The notes below the pieces were generated by a model. The model did not search any database. It saw only the letters and a list, made by a program, of their open reading frames with translations, and was not told where the DNA came from. A stretch of DNA of 64,000 nt from TH5896 sp049578985 (GTDB taxonomy: Archaea > Thermoproteota > Nitrososphaeria > Nitrososphaerales > Nitrososphaeraceae): contig JBAUMZ010000085.1 in assembly GCA_049578985.1 (NCBI GenBank), forward strand, positions 1-64,000. Reading direction: 5' to 3'. Positions 1 through 8,336 of this stretch are shown in pieces. The stretch's first letter is position 1. Every line of letters starts with the position of its first letter. The translations under genes and the position numbers were made by a program.

Positions 1-288
1 AATAGTCCTGACACCGCACTAAAATAGGAATTTCTGTTTGTCATTTAGTGTGCTCGTCTTCCAATGGCCTGAAAATATCCTAGTTGCATTGCTACATTCA
101 CGATCATTTTGGGGGCTTGCTATTGCAAACCGGGTATTGTGCTGGATTTAATCCCCAGAGCAGGTCTGTGGGAGGTAGCGGAAAGGTAGGCCGAGGGGGC
201 CTAGTCATTCGACAATTGTACAATATGAAAAGTACCCTGCATTATTTCGCGATAATATCTTGATAATAATCTAGATCCACTAAAGAGA
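1..288. other. Leading stretch without a recognisable gene
   Basis: Both strands are interrupted by stops and I recognise no protein. A slightly G-rich patch around 160-205 does not fold into an obvious tRNA. It lies just downstream of the decayed regulator copy that ends at 289. Confidence 0.4.
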
Positions 289-693
289 CTACTCCCTCAT
301 CCATTGTAAAAGCCCTATAATGGATTCCACAAGCTCTTGTCCCTTGTCAGTAAGATGATATTCAACCTAGGAGGTATCTCATCATATGCTTTCCGGTCAA
401 GGATACCGCTAATTTCCAACTCTTCTGAGTCTTATTGCGTTTTACTACTATATCCTTTCGTCGTTCTTCTGAACTTTATGTAACGAGTGGGATCAGTGGT
501 GCAGCAATGTGGTATTAGAATTTCAAGTGTTCCCCTCTTTGTAATTAATCCTCTAAGTTTCCCAGTTTCATTCATAAGTATGTCAGCGTCGTAGCCGGTA
601 AACGTACAAGAATTCTTTTTTTGGATAATGGGAAATCCCCCATTTAGATTTGCTCACATCGATCTGTTTTCCATATCCTCTTTTAGTTTCCAT
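289..693 (-). pseudogene. Decayed HxlR-type regulator (ars cassette copy 1)
   Basis: This is a broken copy of the intact HxlR-family gene at 11536-11943. Base-by-base comparison on the minus strand shows clear similarity from the ATG (693-691) to the stop (291-289). One base is missing near 377 relative to the intact copy, and a poorly matching, length-changed segment sits around 595-650, so no continuous frame remains. It faces away from the truncated arsM at 759 in the same divergent layout as the intact copy. Family assignment rests on the intact paralogue; loss of function is inferred from the frame damage. Confidence 0.8.
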
Positions 694-714
694 AGTTACA
701 CTCACTTTACCTAG

Positions 715-743
715 CTTCTCTTGACAACTTAAATAGTTTCTCT
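715..743. promoter_or_regulatory. Divergent ars promoter, copy 1
   Basis: A 29-bp block between the broken regulator and the truncated arsM is conserved almost base for base in the second cassette (11486-11514). It contains the A/T element CTTAAATAG, which resembles an archaeal TATA box. Its retention while both flanking genes decayed suggests a shared divergent promoter or operator; this is inferred. Confidence 0.5.
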
Positions 744-758
744 GGTAAACATAAAGAT

Positions 759-977
759 GTGACTGATTCACAGAAAATAAAGGTAAAAGTAAAAGAAAGA
801 TACGCGAAGGTATCTCTAACGGGTGACTCTTGTTGTGGTCCCCTAGGTAGCACTGAATGGCGAGGAGGGGAATGTTGTTCTACAAATGTAGTTTTAAAAC
901 CTTCATTATCACCCGCACAGGTTTCTGGGTTAGTTGGATATAATACTGACGGAGCTAAAGTCGATACCAAAACATAG
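759..977 (+). pseudogene. Truncated arsenite methyltransferase (ArsM N-terminus only)
   Basis: A 72-codon GTG-started remnant matches the first ~65 residues of the intact ArsM at 10650-11474, including the GDSCC and GYNT segments. It ends just after GYNT, so the whole SAM-binding methyltransferase domain is missing. About 600 bp appear deleted, bringing the remnant to within 25 bp of arsC. The short peptide retains paired cysteines (SCC, CC) but cannot methylate. Confidence 0.85.
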
Positions 978-999
978 TTTGATGTGTTGTGAGATGTGA

Positions 1000-1464
1000 G
1001 TGAATATGCGATTTTTATTCGGCGTTAAATCAAAAATCAAGACAAAGAAGACCATACTCTTTGTCTGTGTACAGAATGCCGGTAGAAGTCAAATGGCTGA
1101 GGGACTCTTGAGGAAATACGCTCCAGATGGGTATGAACCAATGAGCGCAGGGACCATGCCAATTTCGCAGATAAATTCGCTTGCAATACAGGTAATGAGT
1201 GAGATTGGAATAGATATTTCCAAACAGAAACCTAAAGACCTCACAGAGGATATGATGAGAAACTCTGACAAGATCATCAATATGGGATGCATGGACAAGA
1301 ATTTTTGCCCTACATTGTTTATTCCTAAGGTAATCGACTGGGGAATCGAAGATCCTAAGGGCAAACCTGTCGAAAAAGTTCGAGAGATTAGAGATGAGAT
1401 AGAGAGGAGAATTAAAGAACTTGCAGCATACGTTTCTATTGCTGAAGAAGATAGTATCAGATAA
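1000..1464 (+). CDS. arsC: Arsenate reductase, low-molecular-weight phosphatase type
   Basis: This cytoplasmic enzyme of the LMW-PTP family would reduce arsenate to arsenite. The P-loop CVQNAGRS (C-x5-R) lies near residues 23-30, followed by QMAEGLLRKYAPDGY and an SAGT motif, as in ArsC and related proteins. The downstream DWGIEDP segment carries the general-acid Asp expected of the family. The start is GTG at 1000, with an ATG at 1006 equally possible. It follows the arsM remnant and runs into a MIP channel gene, suggesting arsenate reduction coupled to arsenite export. A broken paralogue at 10199-10606 has lost exactly this P-loop. A protein tyrosine phosphatase role is the alternative. Confidence 0.85.
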   Translation: MNMRFLFGVKSKIKTKKTILFVCVQNAGRSQMAEGLLRKYAPDGYEPMSAGTMPISQINSLAIQVMSEIGIDISKQKPKDLTEDMMRNSDKIINMGCMDKNFCPTLFIPKVIDWGIEDPKGKPVEKVREIRDEIERRIKELAAYVSIAEEDSIR

Positions 1465-2161
1465 ACTTACATCAAATCAAAAAGAGTTTATTGCAGAAGT
1501 AATAGGTACATTCATTGTAGTAGTTTTGGCTACAGGAGCAGTAGTCATCGATGCTAAATACAATGGAATCCTGGGTATTCCTTTCATCGCTATTCTTCCT
1601 TCTATCGGTGTAGCAGTTGGAGTCTATATATTTGGTAAGATATCTATGGCCCATTTCAATCCTGCTGTGACTTTAGGATTTCTGATCACTAGACATATCA
1701 CAAAACTACAATTATTCTATTACTTTTCGGCAGAGATAGTAGGTGCATTGTTAGGTAGTTTATTTGTAATGTATATAGTTGGAAAAGAAGCAAACCTTGG
1801 TGCAAACTCACCTAACTACGCGTTCCCGTTACCTATAATATTCGGCGTTGAGGTATTTGCATCCGCTTTACTAATGGCTGTAATAGCAGTAGTTGTCTAC
1901 ACTAAAGGGCTAAGAGGGTTTGGGGGACTTGTGATTGGAGGGATAGTGGGACTTGATATCTTCTTTCTTGCCTTCATATCGGGAGCATCTATGAATCCCG
2001 TACGCTCGCTAGCACCGGCCTTAACTTCTGGTGTACTAAATAATCTATGGTTGTACTGGAGTGCTACATTTGTAGGAACGTCAGTTGTAGCTTTCCCTGT
2101 CAAAAAAAAGCTTGCAAATAAAAGAGTAAAAGAAATTGACAGTAAGGGCTCAAATGGCTAA
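1421..2161 (+). CDS. MIP-family aquaglyceroporin, AqpS-like arsenite channel
   Basis: This is a membrane channel of the aquaporin/GlpF family with about six hydrophobic helices. The first half-helix has the canonical NPA motif (HFNPAVTLGF); the second reads NPV (SMNPVRSLAPAL). Both Asn residues that line the pore are kept, and the Arg of NPxR in the second is present. Location directly after arsC fits AqpS-type channels that let arsenite out of the cell after reduction; this is established for some bacterial ars operons and inferred here. The longest frame starts at TTG 1421 inside arsC; TTG 1439 is an alternative. Length (~240) is normal. Confidence 0.8.
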   Translation: MQHTFLLLKKIVSDKLTSNQKEFIAEVIGTFIVVVLATGAVVIDAKYNGILGIPFIAILPSIGVAVGVYIFGKISMAHFNPAVTLGFLITRHITKLQLFYYFSAEIVGALLGSLFVMYIVGKEANLGANSPNYAFPLPIIFGVEVFASALLMAVIAVVVYTKGLRGFGGLVIGGIVGLDIFFLAFISGASMNPVRSLAPALTSGVLNNLWLYWSATFVGTSVVAFPVKKKLANKRVKEIDSKGSNG

Positions 2162-2540
2162 TATGGATAGGTTAGAATATAACAACAACGAACTACATCT
2201 GACTTTTATGGGAACTATTTTGACTCGAAATACCTGATTTCGTTCTCACTTGGTTTATCCTCTTTCAGATAACTTAGAAATCGCCTACGTAATGCAGGTG
2301 GTCAGTATAGTATGCTTCATCAGTATATCGTCATGAATTCACTGTACTAGTGGGGGCCAAATCTTATATTTGTGCCTTGAATTTTCATTGACTCGATAGT
2401 TTTGGCAAGCATAGATGGCAAATTACAAAAGGGTGTTGAGAAAGTCGAAGCTGCATGACCTGATTTCCATTTACAGCGGTTTTAATCGTTAGCAGTTTGA
2501 TTCACTCACTAAATTAGACTTTCAGTGATAGCGAAAATAA
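2162..2540. other. Intergenic stretch
   Basis: About 380 bp without a frame I can support. It precedes the surviving C-terminal part of an alpha/beta hydrolase, so the missing N-terminal half may have decayed here, but I could not recognise its residues. Confidence 0.4.
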
Positions 2541-2957
2541 TTACCTAAAGGGCTTGTCTACATTGCAGCCTTTGCTCCAGATGAGGGCCAATCGCTATCT
2601 GATTTCGTCAGCCTCTTCTTAATTGATAGTGGAGGGTTTATTTACTTGAACCCTGAAATATTCCGCGAAAATTTTGGACAAGATGTTGTTCCAGATGAAG
2701 CCAATTTAATGGCGGCGGTACAGAAGTCATTCAACCAGTCGAACTTCGTCGCAAAATCTGGTCCTCCTGCATGGAAGCAATTACCAACATGGTATCAAAT
2801 ATCCGAGTCTGATCGTATGATCTCCCCAGACGTTGAACGCAGATTCGCAGAACAAATGAATGCTACGATCTTATCAATTAACGCCAGCCCCGCGTCGTAT
2901 GTATCTCATCCGACCGAGATTGCAGATTTCATCCTTAATGCAACAAAAGGTAAATAA
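2541..2957 (+). pseudogene. C-terminal fragment of an alpha/beta hydrolase
   Basis: The frame is open from 2541, beyond the apparent TTG start at 2646, and reads GLVYIAAFAPDEGQSLSDF and then the lid and C-terminus. This pattern, with WYQISESDRMI and the late NASPASYVSHP segment, is typical of haloperoxidase/esterase-like alpha/beta hydrolases. The N-terminal half with the oxyanion loop and nucleophile elbow is absent, and a stop lies at 2538-2540. The final catalytic His appears replaced: family members usually read ASHASYVSHP, here ASPASYVSHP. I judge it non-functional. Confidence 0.7.
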
Positions 2958-2980
2958 ATGTAGAATAGTGATCCGGTAGC

Positions 2981-3949
2981 ATGGGAACGTATGATTATTC
3001 TCGAGTAGAGCACAATACACGTGAATTCTTGGATAGCTTGCAAAAGAATTCAGGGCCGCCAATCTATAAATTATCACCGGAGCAGGCACGCAATGTCCTT
3101 TCAACCGTTCAGGCAGCCCCTATTACAAAGCTTGAAGCTGATATAGAAGATCGTAGAATTCCAGGTGGTCCTACTGGGGAAGTATCTATCCATATAGTGA
3201 GACCTACAGGAACTCGTAACGCAAGTCTACCTGCTGTAGTGTATTGTCATGGTGGTGGGTGGGTCCTTGGCGGATTTGACACACACGACAGACTGGTTAG
3301 AGAACTCGCCAATGGTGCTCAGGCTGCGATTGTGTTCGTCGACTACACACCATCCCCACAAGCTAAGTATCCTGTTTCTCTAGAGCAGGCTTACACAGCT
3401 GCAAAATGGGTTGCCGAAAATGGCCAATCCATAAATGTAGATCCATCACGATTGGCTGTCGCAGGTGATAGTGTAGGTGGCAATATGGCGATAGCGGTTA
3501 CGTTACTCTCCAAGGAAAGAGGAGGACCGAATATCAAGTTCCAGGTACTCTTTTATCCAGTCACTGATTATAATTTTGACACACCATCATACATGGAATA
3601 CCAGGATGGCTATTTCCTTACTCGTGAAGGAATGAAATGGTTCTGGGATAATTATACGACAGATGTTACAAACAAAAAAGAGCCGACCGTCTCTCCGCTC
3701 CAAGCCTCAATCGAACAGCTAAGGGGATTGCCACCAGCACTCATAATAAATGGGGAACTGGATGTACTGCGCGACGAGGGTGAGGCATATGCACACAAAT
3801 TAATGGAGGCTAAAGTTGGAGTTACTGCGGTGAGGTATCATGGTACTATACATGATTTTGTGATGTTGAACCCAATTACTAATACCCCAGCTCCCCGGGC
3901 CGCTATTGAACAGGCATCTCATACGTTAAAAAAGGTATTACATGGCTGA
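2981..3949 (+). CDS. Alpha/beta hydrolase, HSL-type esterase/lipase
   Basis: This is a 322-residue carboxylesterase-like protein of the hormone-sensitive-lipase (Aes) group. The oxyanion motif HGGGW is near residue 90, the nucleophile elbow GDSVGG near 165, the acid Asp in GELDVLRDEGE near 260 and the catalytic His in HGTIHDF near 290, so the triad is complete. No signal peptide is evident, so it is probably cytoplasmic and acts on short-chain esters. It starts 23 bp after a broken hydrolase of another subfamily. The substrate cannot be read from sequence. Confidence 0.88.
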   Translation: MGTYDYSRVEHNTREFLDSLQKNSGPPIYKLSPEQARNVLSTVQAAPITKLEADIEDRRIPGGPTGEVSIHIVRPTGTRNASLPAVVYCHGGGWVLGGFDTHDRLVRELANGAQAAIVFVDYTPSPQAKYPVSLEQAYTAAKWVAENGQSINVDPSRLAVAGDSVGGNMAIAVTLLSKERGGPNIKFQVLFYPVTDYNFDTPSYMEYQDGYFLTREGMKWFWDNYTTDVTNKKEPTVSPLQASIEQLRGLPPALIINGELDVLRDEGEAYAHKLMEAKVGVTAVRYHGTIHDFVMLNPITNTPAPRAAIEQASHTLKKVLHG

Positions 3950-4556
3950 TGTAAAGCGATCGGCCACATGAAGCGTCTTCATATAATTTCATAAACTCCC
4001 CCATGGGGCTCACGAAAAAGCAATCACTTTAGGGCAGTTAATTGATGGCTATCTGGGTCGAGTTAGCATTTAAACAAATTATGTTAATCGAATATCGAAG
4101 AAATTATCATATGTGTCATTGGTTTGTAATTCTAGCTGTCAATATACTAGTGATCTTATCGAGAATCGAAGACGCATTTTCAAACAAATCAGTTGTTGCA
4201 TTTTGAGCCTCTACAACATGGCTTGTGAATCCAATAGTACCCAGCGCTAGCGACAAGCATGACTAGAATTATCGTGAGTTTTGTGGTTAGGTGTACCACG
4301 TAGCAATCTGCTGAGATGTATAATAAATGATTTATCGTTATGCTTTATTGAGTTCCCATAGATCATGGGAGGACAAAGAGGACAAAGAGGACAGAGACTA
4401 TAAACGCTATCATAACTAAAGACGCAGATTTTATGTCATTGAATTGGTCGTTCAATCTGAATGATGAATAAACAGTGCATGTTTGATTGGATTGACTGGC
4501 TTAGAGTTGACAATCATGAGGAAGAGAGAAGATGGTTTATCCAAAACTTGTTTCAT
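3950..4556. other. Gene-poor stretch with a short tandem repeat
   Basis: Roughly 600 bp without a credible long frame. At 4368-4394 a 9-bp unit GAGGACAAA repeats nearly three times, inside a 12-codon frame starting at ATG 4365 (MGGQRGQRGQRL). No known element is recognised. Confidence 0.4.
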
Positions 4557-4883
4557 TTATAAGCTCTTGAATTTTACACTTTTGTGACCTGACGTAAGCT
4601 TAGTTATTTCATCATGTAGTTTTAGGAACTTTTTCCCTTTCATTGTAGTTCAAAATACTCTCTCTTGTTCGTCGTAACTGATTAATTCACTAATCTGCAG
4701 ATACTGAAGATACTCTTTACTCCGTGTATATGATAATTGAACCTCGTACATTACTCTGGTTTTTGTGATACCTTGACCCACTTGCACACACACTAATATC
4801 TCGGCGATAATCTCGTGAAAATCCCTCAAGATCAGTGTTATCAGCAAATCAATCAATATTAAGAATCGTAACGTAGTGCACAT
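4557..4883 (-). pseudogene. Winged-helix regulator with an in-frame stop
   Basis: The minus-strand frame reads EIIAEIL, then KTRVMYEVQLSY, KEYLQYLQ, ELISYDEQERVF, which is the pattern of the small winged-helix regulators abundant in Nitrososphaerales. It then meets TGA at 4652-4650, and the same frame continues as TTMKGKKFLKLHDEITKL, the expected C-terminal helix, to a stop at 4559-4557. One nonsense codon therefore splits an otherwise complete ~100-residue gene. Stop readthrough is possible but I favour a pseudogene. Confidence 0.65.
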
Positions 4884-4954
4884 AGGTCTAAATAGATCCT
4901 ACAATACTTTTTGATAAAGGATAATGGAGGACGGTTGTGGGGATAGGATAACTA

Positions 4955-4977
4955 ACTAAACTACTAGTTAGTTTAGT
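4955..4977. repeat. Short palindrome upstream of the winged-helix gene
   Basis: A perfect 9-bp inverted repeat ACTAAACTA/TAGTTTAGT with a 5-base centre lies about 70 bp upstream of the minus-strand winged-helix frame. It could be an operator for that regulator; this is inferred only from position and symmetry. Confidence 0.4.
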
Positions 4978-5205
4978 AAAACTAAATTAGTTTGCATCCT
5001 TAGATCGTATAGTACTACTAAGAGCACCAGACAACGGGAGCTAGCTATTTAGCGATATAGGATCAATACTTGAAGATTGTCATCTGGAATTACACTATTG
5101 TTAGTTTTAAAGTTCTCGATTTTGAGGAGAATGAATATATTATTTTCCGCCATAGAACGCATAGAACTATAAGGAATATATAGGACTTGTTCCAAATGAT
5201 TTGTC

Positions 5206-5703
5206 ATGTCCACTCAAGAGGATAATGATATTACTAAAGCAAGTGGTTTAACTACGACCGACGAGACTCTGACACAGACCAATCTGAATGTAGGTGCTAC
5301 TGAATCTCAATCCAATCAACATGAATCTTTTCTTCATCAACATGAAATCCAAATGACTCTGAAGGAATTCAACCAGAAATTAAAGGATAATGATAGATCG
5401 TTAAAACGAATCGAAGAAAGCATGGCGGCATTGTACGATAAATTGAATCTAACTCCCGAGGAAGTGGAATCGAAAGTCTCATCAAAGAAGAAATCAAAAA
5501 AGAATAAGGTAAAGAAGCTAGACAAGAAGGAGAAGAAGGAGAAGAAGCTAGACAAGAAGGAGAAGAAAAAAGGTAAGAAACTGAAGGGGAAGGGGATAAC
5601 TAAATCAACGAAAGCTACAACAAACACAGAAAAAAAGAAGACTCGGCGGACAAATTTAGAGGATAAAAAAGGAAGAATGAAGAATGCAAGTAAGAAAAAG
5701 TGA
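5206..5703 (+). CDS. Lysine-rich charged protein
   Basis: This is a 165-residue protein of unknown function. The first ~55 residues are polar, rich in Thr, Asn and Gln. Residues ~45-95 look able to form a coiled coil (LKEFNQKLKDNDRSLKRIEESMAALYDKL). The second half is extremely lysine rich, with an internal repeat KKLDKKEKKEKKLDKKEKKK. There is no signal peptide. It stands 37 bp upstream of a histidine phosphatase gene in the same orientation and may be co-transcribed. Such a tail could bind nucleic acid or polyphosphate, but nothing in the sequence decides this. Confidence 0.7.
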   Translation: MSTQEDNDITKASGLTTTDETLTQTNLNVGATESQSNQHESFLHQHEIQMTLKEFNQKLKDNDRSLKRIEESMAALYDKLNLTPEEVESKVSSKKKSKKNKVKKLDKKEKKEKKLDKKEKKKGKKLKGKGITKSTKATTNTEKKKTRRTNLEDKKGRMKNASKKK

Positions 5704-5740
5704 AGCGTGGAACTACCTGGTTCTCCGCATTACCTCCTAA

Positions 5741-6490
5741 ATGGATTTATATTTAATAAGACATGGACAATCTAGTTCAGGAAAAAGTTTAGGTCGTACT
5801 TTAGATCCAAATGTAGATGCGAACGAAAAAACACTGACTCCAGCAGGTATTGCCGAAATCGAGCGCACTAGCAAAGCACTCAAGACCTTGAATATAATAC
5901 CAGATGCAATCGTCACAAGTCCACTTGGATATGCACGTCTTAGTGCTGAAATAGTTCATAGCCTTCTTTTTGCCAGTAGGCGTGGAACAGATAGAAAGCT
6001 TAAAAAGAAGAAGAAATTAAAAAACGCTCAAGTTTGGAATGATCTAGCTCCAGAAGGAGATAGAGCCCTTGTCTATAAAAACCTCGCAAAATTCAAGTAC
6101 GAATCTAAGATATTCGTAGTAGGCCATGAGCCTTTCTTGACAAAAATGGCGGCAGATATTGTTTCGTCGTCATCACCACCGAATACTCGCAGACGCTCTA
6201 CCGCAGACTCTCCAAATTTAGGATACAATAGAGGCAATCATCGTAGTATCGTGATAAAGAAATCTGGACTAGCAAGGATAAGCATTACTTCCATGAATCC
6301 AAAGTTGAAAGGTGAGTTACGGTGGTTGCTTACACCCATGTTACTAAATGAGATATCACTAATTAAGACACGTAAAAAGAAGAGAGAAAAGAAAAATCAA
6401 GAGATATTCCCGTATCCTCCAACCATATCTTCATCTAATTCTACAACCACCTCTAAGACCAAATCGGGTGTAACAGCGATTTGCCAATAG
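5741..6490 (+). CDS. Histidine phosphatase superfamily protein, SixA-like
   Basis: The N-terminus MDLYLIRHGQSS carries the RHG catalytic motif of the phosphoglycerate-mutase-like superfamily. A second block FVVGHEPFLT near residue 130 provides the other catalytic His, as in SixA phosphohistidine phosphatases. SixA proteins are usually ~160 residues; this one is 249 because of a basic insert (RKLKKKKKLKN) near residue 90, an Arg/Ser-rich insert near 150-165 and a Lys/Ser/Thr-rich C-terminal extension after ~205. The Lys-rich neighbour upstream has similar composition. The target could be phosphohistidine or another phosphoester. Confidence 0.8.
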   Translation: MDLYLIRHGQSSSGKSLGRTLDPNVDANEKTLTPAGIAEIERTSKALKTLNIIPDAIVTSPLGYARLSAEIVHSLLFASRRGTDRKLKKKKKLKNAQVWNDLAPEGDRALVYKNLAKFKYESKIFVVGHEPFLTKMAADIVSSSSPPNTRRRSTADSPNLGYNRGNHRSIVIKKSGLARISITSMNPKLKGELRWLLTPMLLNEISLIKTRKKKREKKNQEIFPYPPTISSSNSTTTSKTKSGVTAICQ

Positions 6491-6726
6491 GATTGCTCAA
6501 GAGTACTAAAAGAAAGCTATGCAGGGACAGATGTTGGTTTTATAAGGCACGTAAAAGTAGATTCATTACCAGTTATTATGAAAATGGATCCAAGAGATGT
6601 ATCGAATGTGATATCTTTTTGCATTGGGATGGTGCTAGATGTCCATGCTGTGATCATATCCTTCGCGTCAAACCGCACAATAACCAATCAAAGGGAAGAC
6701 TGCTTGAAGCAGTATTCAGGATTTGA
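6481..6726 (+). CDS. Small zinc-ribbon protein
   Basis: An 81-residue frame with CIEC and CPCC pairs separated by about 10 residues (CIECDIFLHWDGARCPCC), a likely zinc-binding knuckle, followed by the basic tail RVKPHNNQSKGRL. The pattern resembles small conserved proteins of ammonia-oxidizing archaea, from memory. The TTG start at 6481 overlaps the end of the upstream phosphatase gene by 10 bp; other starts are possible. Function unknown. Confidence 0.6.
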   Translation: MPIGLLKSTKRKLCRDRCWFYKARKSRFITSYYENGSKRCIECDIFLHWDGARCPCCDHILRVKPHNNQSKGRLLEAVFRI

Positions 6727-6861
6727 TATATCCCCTCTCATTTCATGTCTTTTGAGTAGGCAAGAGAGGTCTTCGAAATGTGTCCGATGCATCCTAAATT
6801 GGTTCATTATTTACAAGCAGTAAAAATATGGGGACATAGAATTACATAGCTCACCCCCTCT

Positions 6862-7075
6862 AGAAAGATAAGTCCAAGTCATGAAAAGGATTACGACAAT
6901 TGGGTTCAATGTTATTTGACGGCAGAAAGCTCCTGGATATCTTGGCACTACGCTAATCATCCCAGGAGGTAACAAATCACCCTTTAGATATGTTGTCCTC
7001 CGGTTTACTGATAAAGCTGCTATGGAGAGATGGGATAAGTCAGAAGAAGTACTCAACTAGGCTAGAGAAGGACAA
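6862..7075 (+). pseudogene. Decayed antibiotic-biosynthesis-monooxygenase (ABM) domain protein
   Basis: Two frames together spell an ABM-type ferredoxin-like domain. One frame reads SPSHEKDYDNWVQCYLTAES up to ~6933; the next, shifted by one base, reads PGYLGTTLIIPGG and FRYVVLRFTDKAAMERWDKS to a TAG at 7057-7059 where a Trp would be expected. There is thus a frameshift plus a nonsense change, and no start codon is evident. The match to the family pattern is from memory. Confidence 0.6.
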
Positions 7076-7149
7076 CTGTGTGAGATATATAATAAATGGT
7101 CTAGGAATTGAAGATTAGAAAAGGTTTTAAGGACTTATTACTGCGATAA

Positions 7150-7608
7150 TTGCACACGATGAATCCTGTTAAACCTATACCCGATGGATATCATGCTGTG
7201 ACACCTTACCTCGTTGTTCAAGGTGCTGAAAAATTAATTGACTTCCTGAAACATGCGTTTGACGCGAAGGAAATAGAACGTATGTCAATGCCTGATGGAA
7301 GAATAGGACATGCCGAAGTTCGAATTGATAACTCGGTCGTTATGCTGGGTGATGCTAGAGAAGAAATGTGGAAAGCAATGCCGTCTTCAATCTATCTTTA
7401 TGTAACCGATTGTGACGCAGTTTACAAACGTGCTCTGGAAGCTGGAGCTACATCATTAATGGAACCAACAGACCAATTCTATGGAGATCGCAGTGGCGGT
7501 GTAAGAGATCCGGTTGGAAATCACTGGTTTATTGCAACACATAAAGAAGATTTATCCAAGGAGGAACTCGAAAAGCGTGCGAGAGATTATGTTAAACAAC
7601 AACAATAA
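7150..7608 (+). CDS. VOC-superfamily protein, PhnB/glyoxalase-like
   Basis: This is a 152-residue protein with the paired beta-alpha-beta-beta-beta fold expected of the vicinal oxygen chelate superfamily. PDGYHAVTPYLVV, FDAKEIERMSMPDGRIGHAEVRI and DRSGGVRDPVGNHWFIATH match the PhnB-like subgroup (DUF1428/3-demethylubiquinone-type). His in GRIGHAEV and the C-terminal acidic/His positions are possible metal ligands. The start could be the TTG at 7150 or the ATG at 7159. Substrate is unknown; detoxification is a guess by family. Confidence 0.8.
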   Translation: MHTMNPVKPIPDGYHAVTPYLVVQGAEKLIDFLKHAFDAKEIERMSMPDGRIGHAEVRIDNSVVMLGDAREEMWKAMPSSIYLYVTDCDAVYKRALEAGATSLMEPTDQFYGDRSGGVRDPVGNHWFIATHKEDLSKEELEKRARDYVKQQQ

Positions 7609-7802
7609 CAACACTTTACATCTTCTTTATTGTTGCTAAGGTGTTCACAGACATCCTCATCACACCACGTTCAGAAAATCTAGAAAATATACTCTGAGTT
7701 TAACTATCGCTGATTAAGAGCGATGCCTTATAGCCATGGTCGATCGTAGATTAATAATATAAATGACAGACTCGAAGTTAAGATTCCTGAGGGCTATGAA
7801 TT

Positions 7803-8078
7803 GAAGAAGATCGTCGAACAACTATTGCTAGAATTGTGGATGTCTGACAGATTGGACCAATCCTCTCTTCATAGAATTATTGATACAGGCAAGATTTGAT
7901 ATCAAAGACTCTGTTGTCGCTTGACAATAGAGTAGTAAAGAACACATTAATAGAGTACAATCAACTAAGACACACCTACCAAGTAACTCAAAAAGGCCAT
8001 AGGTTCCTTGAATTATACAGTGAAATGAAAAGGATTCTGGACAATAATGAAATGGCCCATCCTTCATCCCGTAGATAG
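7803..8078 (+). pseudogene. Second decayed winged-helix regulator
   Basis: One frame from 7803 reads DRRTTIARIVDV, then meets three stops between 7839 and 7880, and continues as ISKTLLSLDNRVVKNTLIEY and TYQVTQKGHRFLELYSEMKRIL. This is the start and end of the small winged-helix family seen also at 4557-4883. The multiple in-frame stops show older decay than in that copy. The surviving 60-codon frame at 7896-8078 is only the C-terminal half. Confidence 0.65.
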
Positions 8079-8084
8079 TTCGAA

Positions 8085-8336
8085 CTAAGGAAAAGGAATT
8101 ACCGAAGGAATCTGTTCTTCAATATTTCCTCTATTACTATCCTCGTGATTATTGGTTTCTTCACCCTGCGATGCCGATCCGAAACAATCGACTAATGAAA
8201 ATGTTTGGCGATTGCAATCCGTGAATTCTTGTGCATAAATGCGGCTATGATCATTGATGCCAATGACCGATAGCCACAGTAATAACACGAGAAAAACGAT
8301 TGGGATACTCTTGCGCGATACTGACGGCAACCCCAT
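8085..8336 (-). CDS. Small secreted hypothetical protein
   Basis: An 83-residue frame with a basic N-terminus and a hydrophobic core (IPIVFLVLLLWLSVIG) followed by a plausible cleavage region near IYAQE, consistent with an exported protein. The mature part has two cysteines and an acidic, Asn-rich tail. No family recognised. It converges on the winged-helix remnant, 6 bp away. Composition and the signal peptide support it being real. Confidence 0.5.
   Translation of the reverse strand: MGLPSVSRKSIPIVFLVLLLWLSVIGINDHSRIYAQEFTDCNRQTFSLVDCFGSASQGEETNNHEDSNRGNIEEQIPSVIPFP

Noticed and set aside
100..210. G-rich patch that might be a tRNA or other RNA gene
   Set aside because: No cloverleaf with plausible acceptor, D and T arms could be drawn, and there is no anticodon context.
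5337..5627. Phe/Ser-rich minus-strand frame over the Lys-rich gene
   Set aside because: It is the antisense shadow of AAG/GAG-rich codons; a hydrophobic reading is expected by chance.
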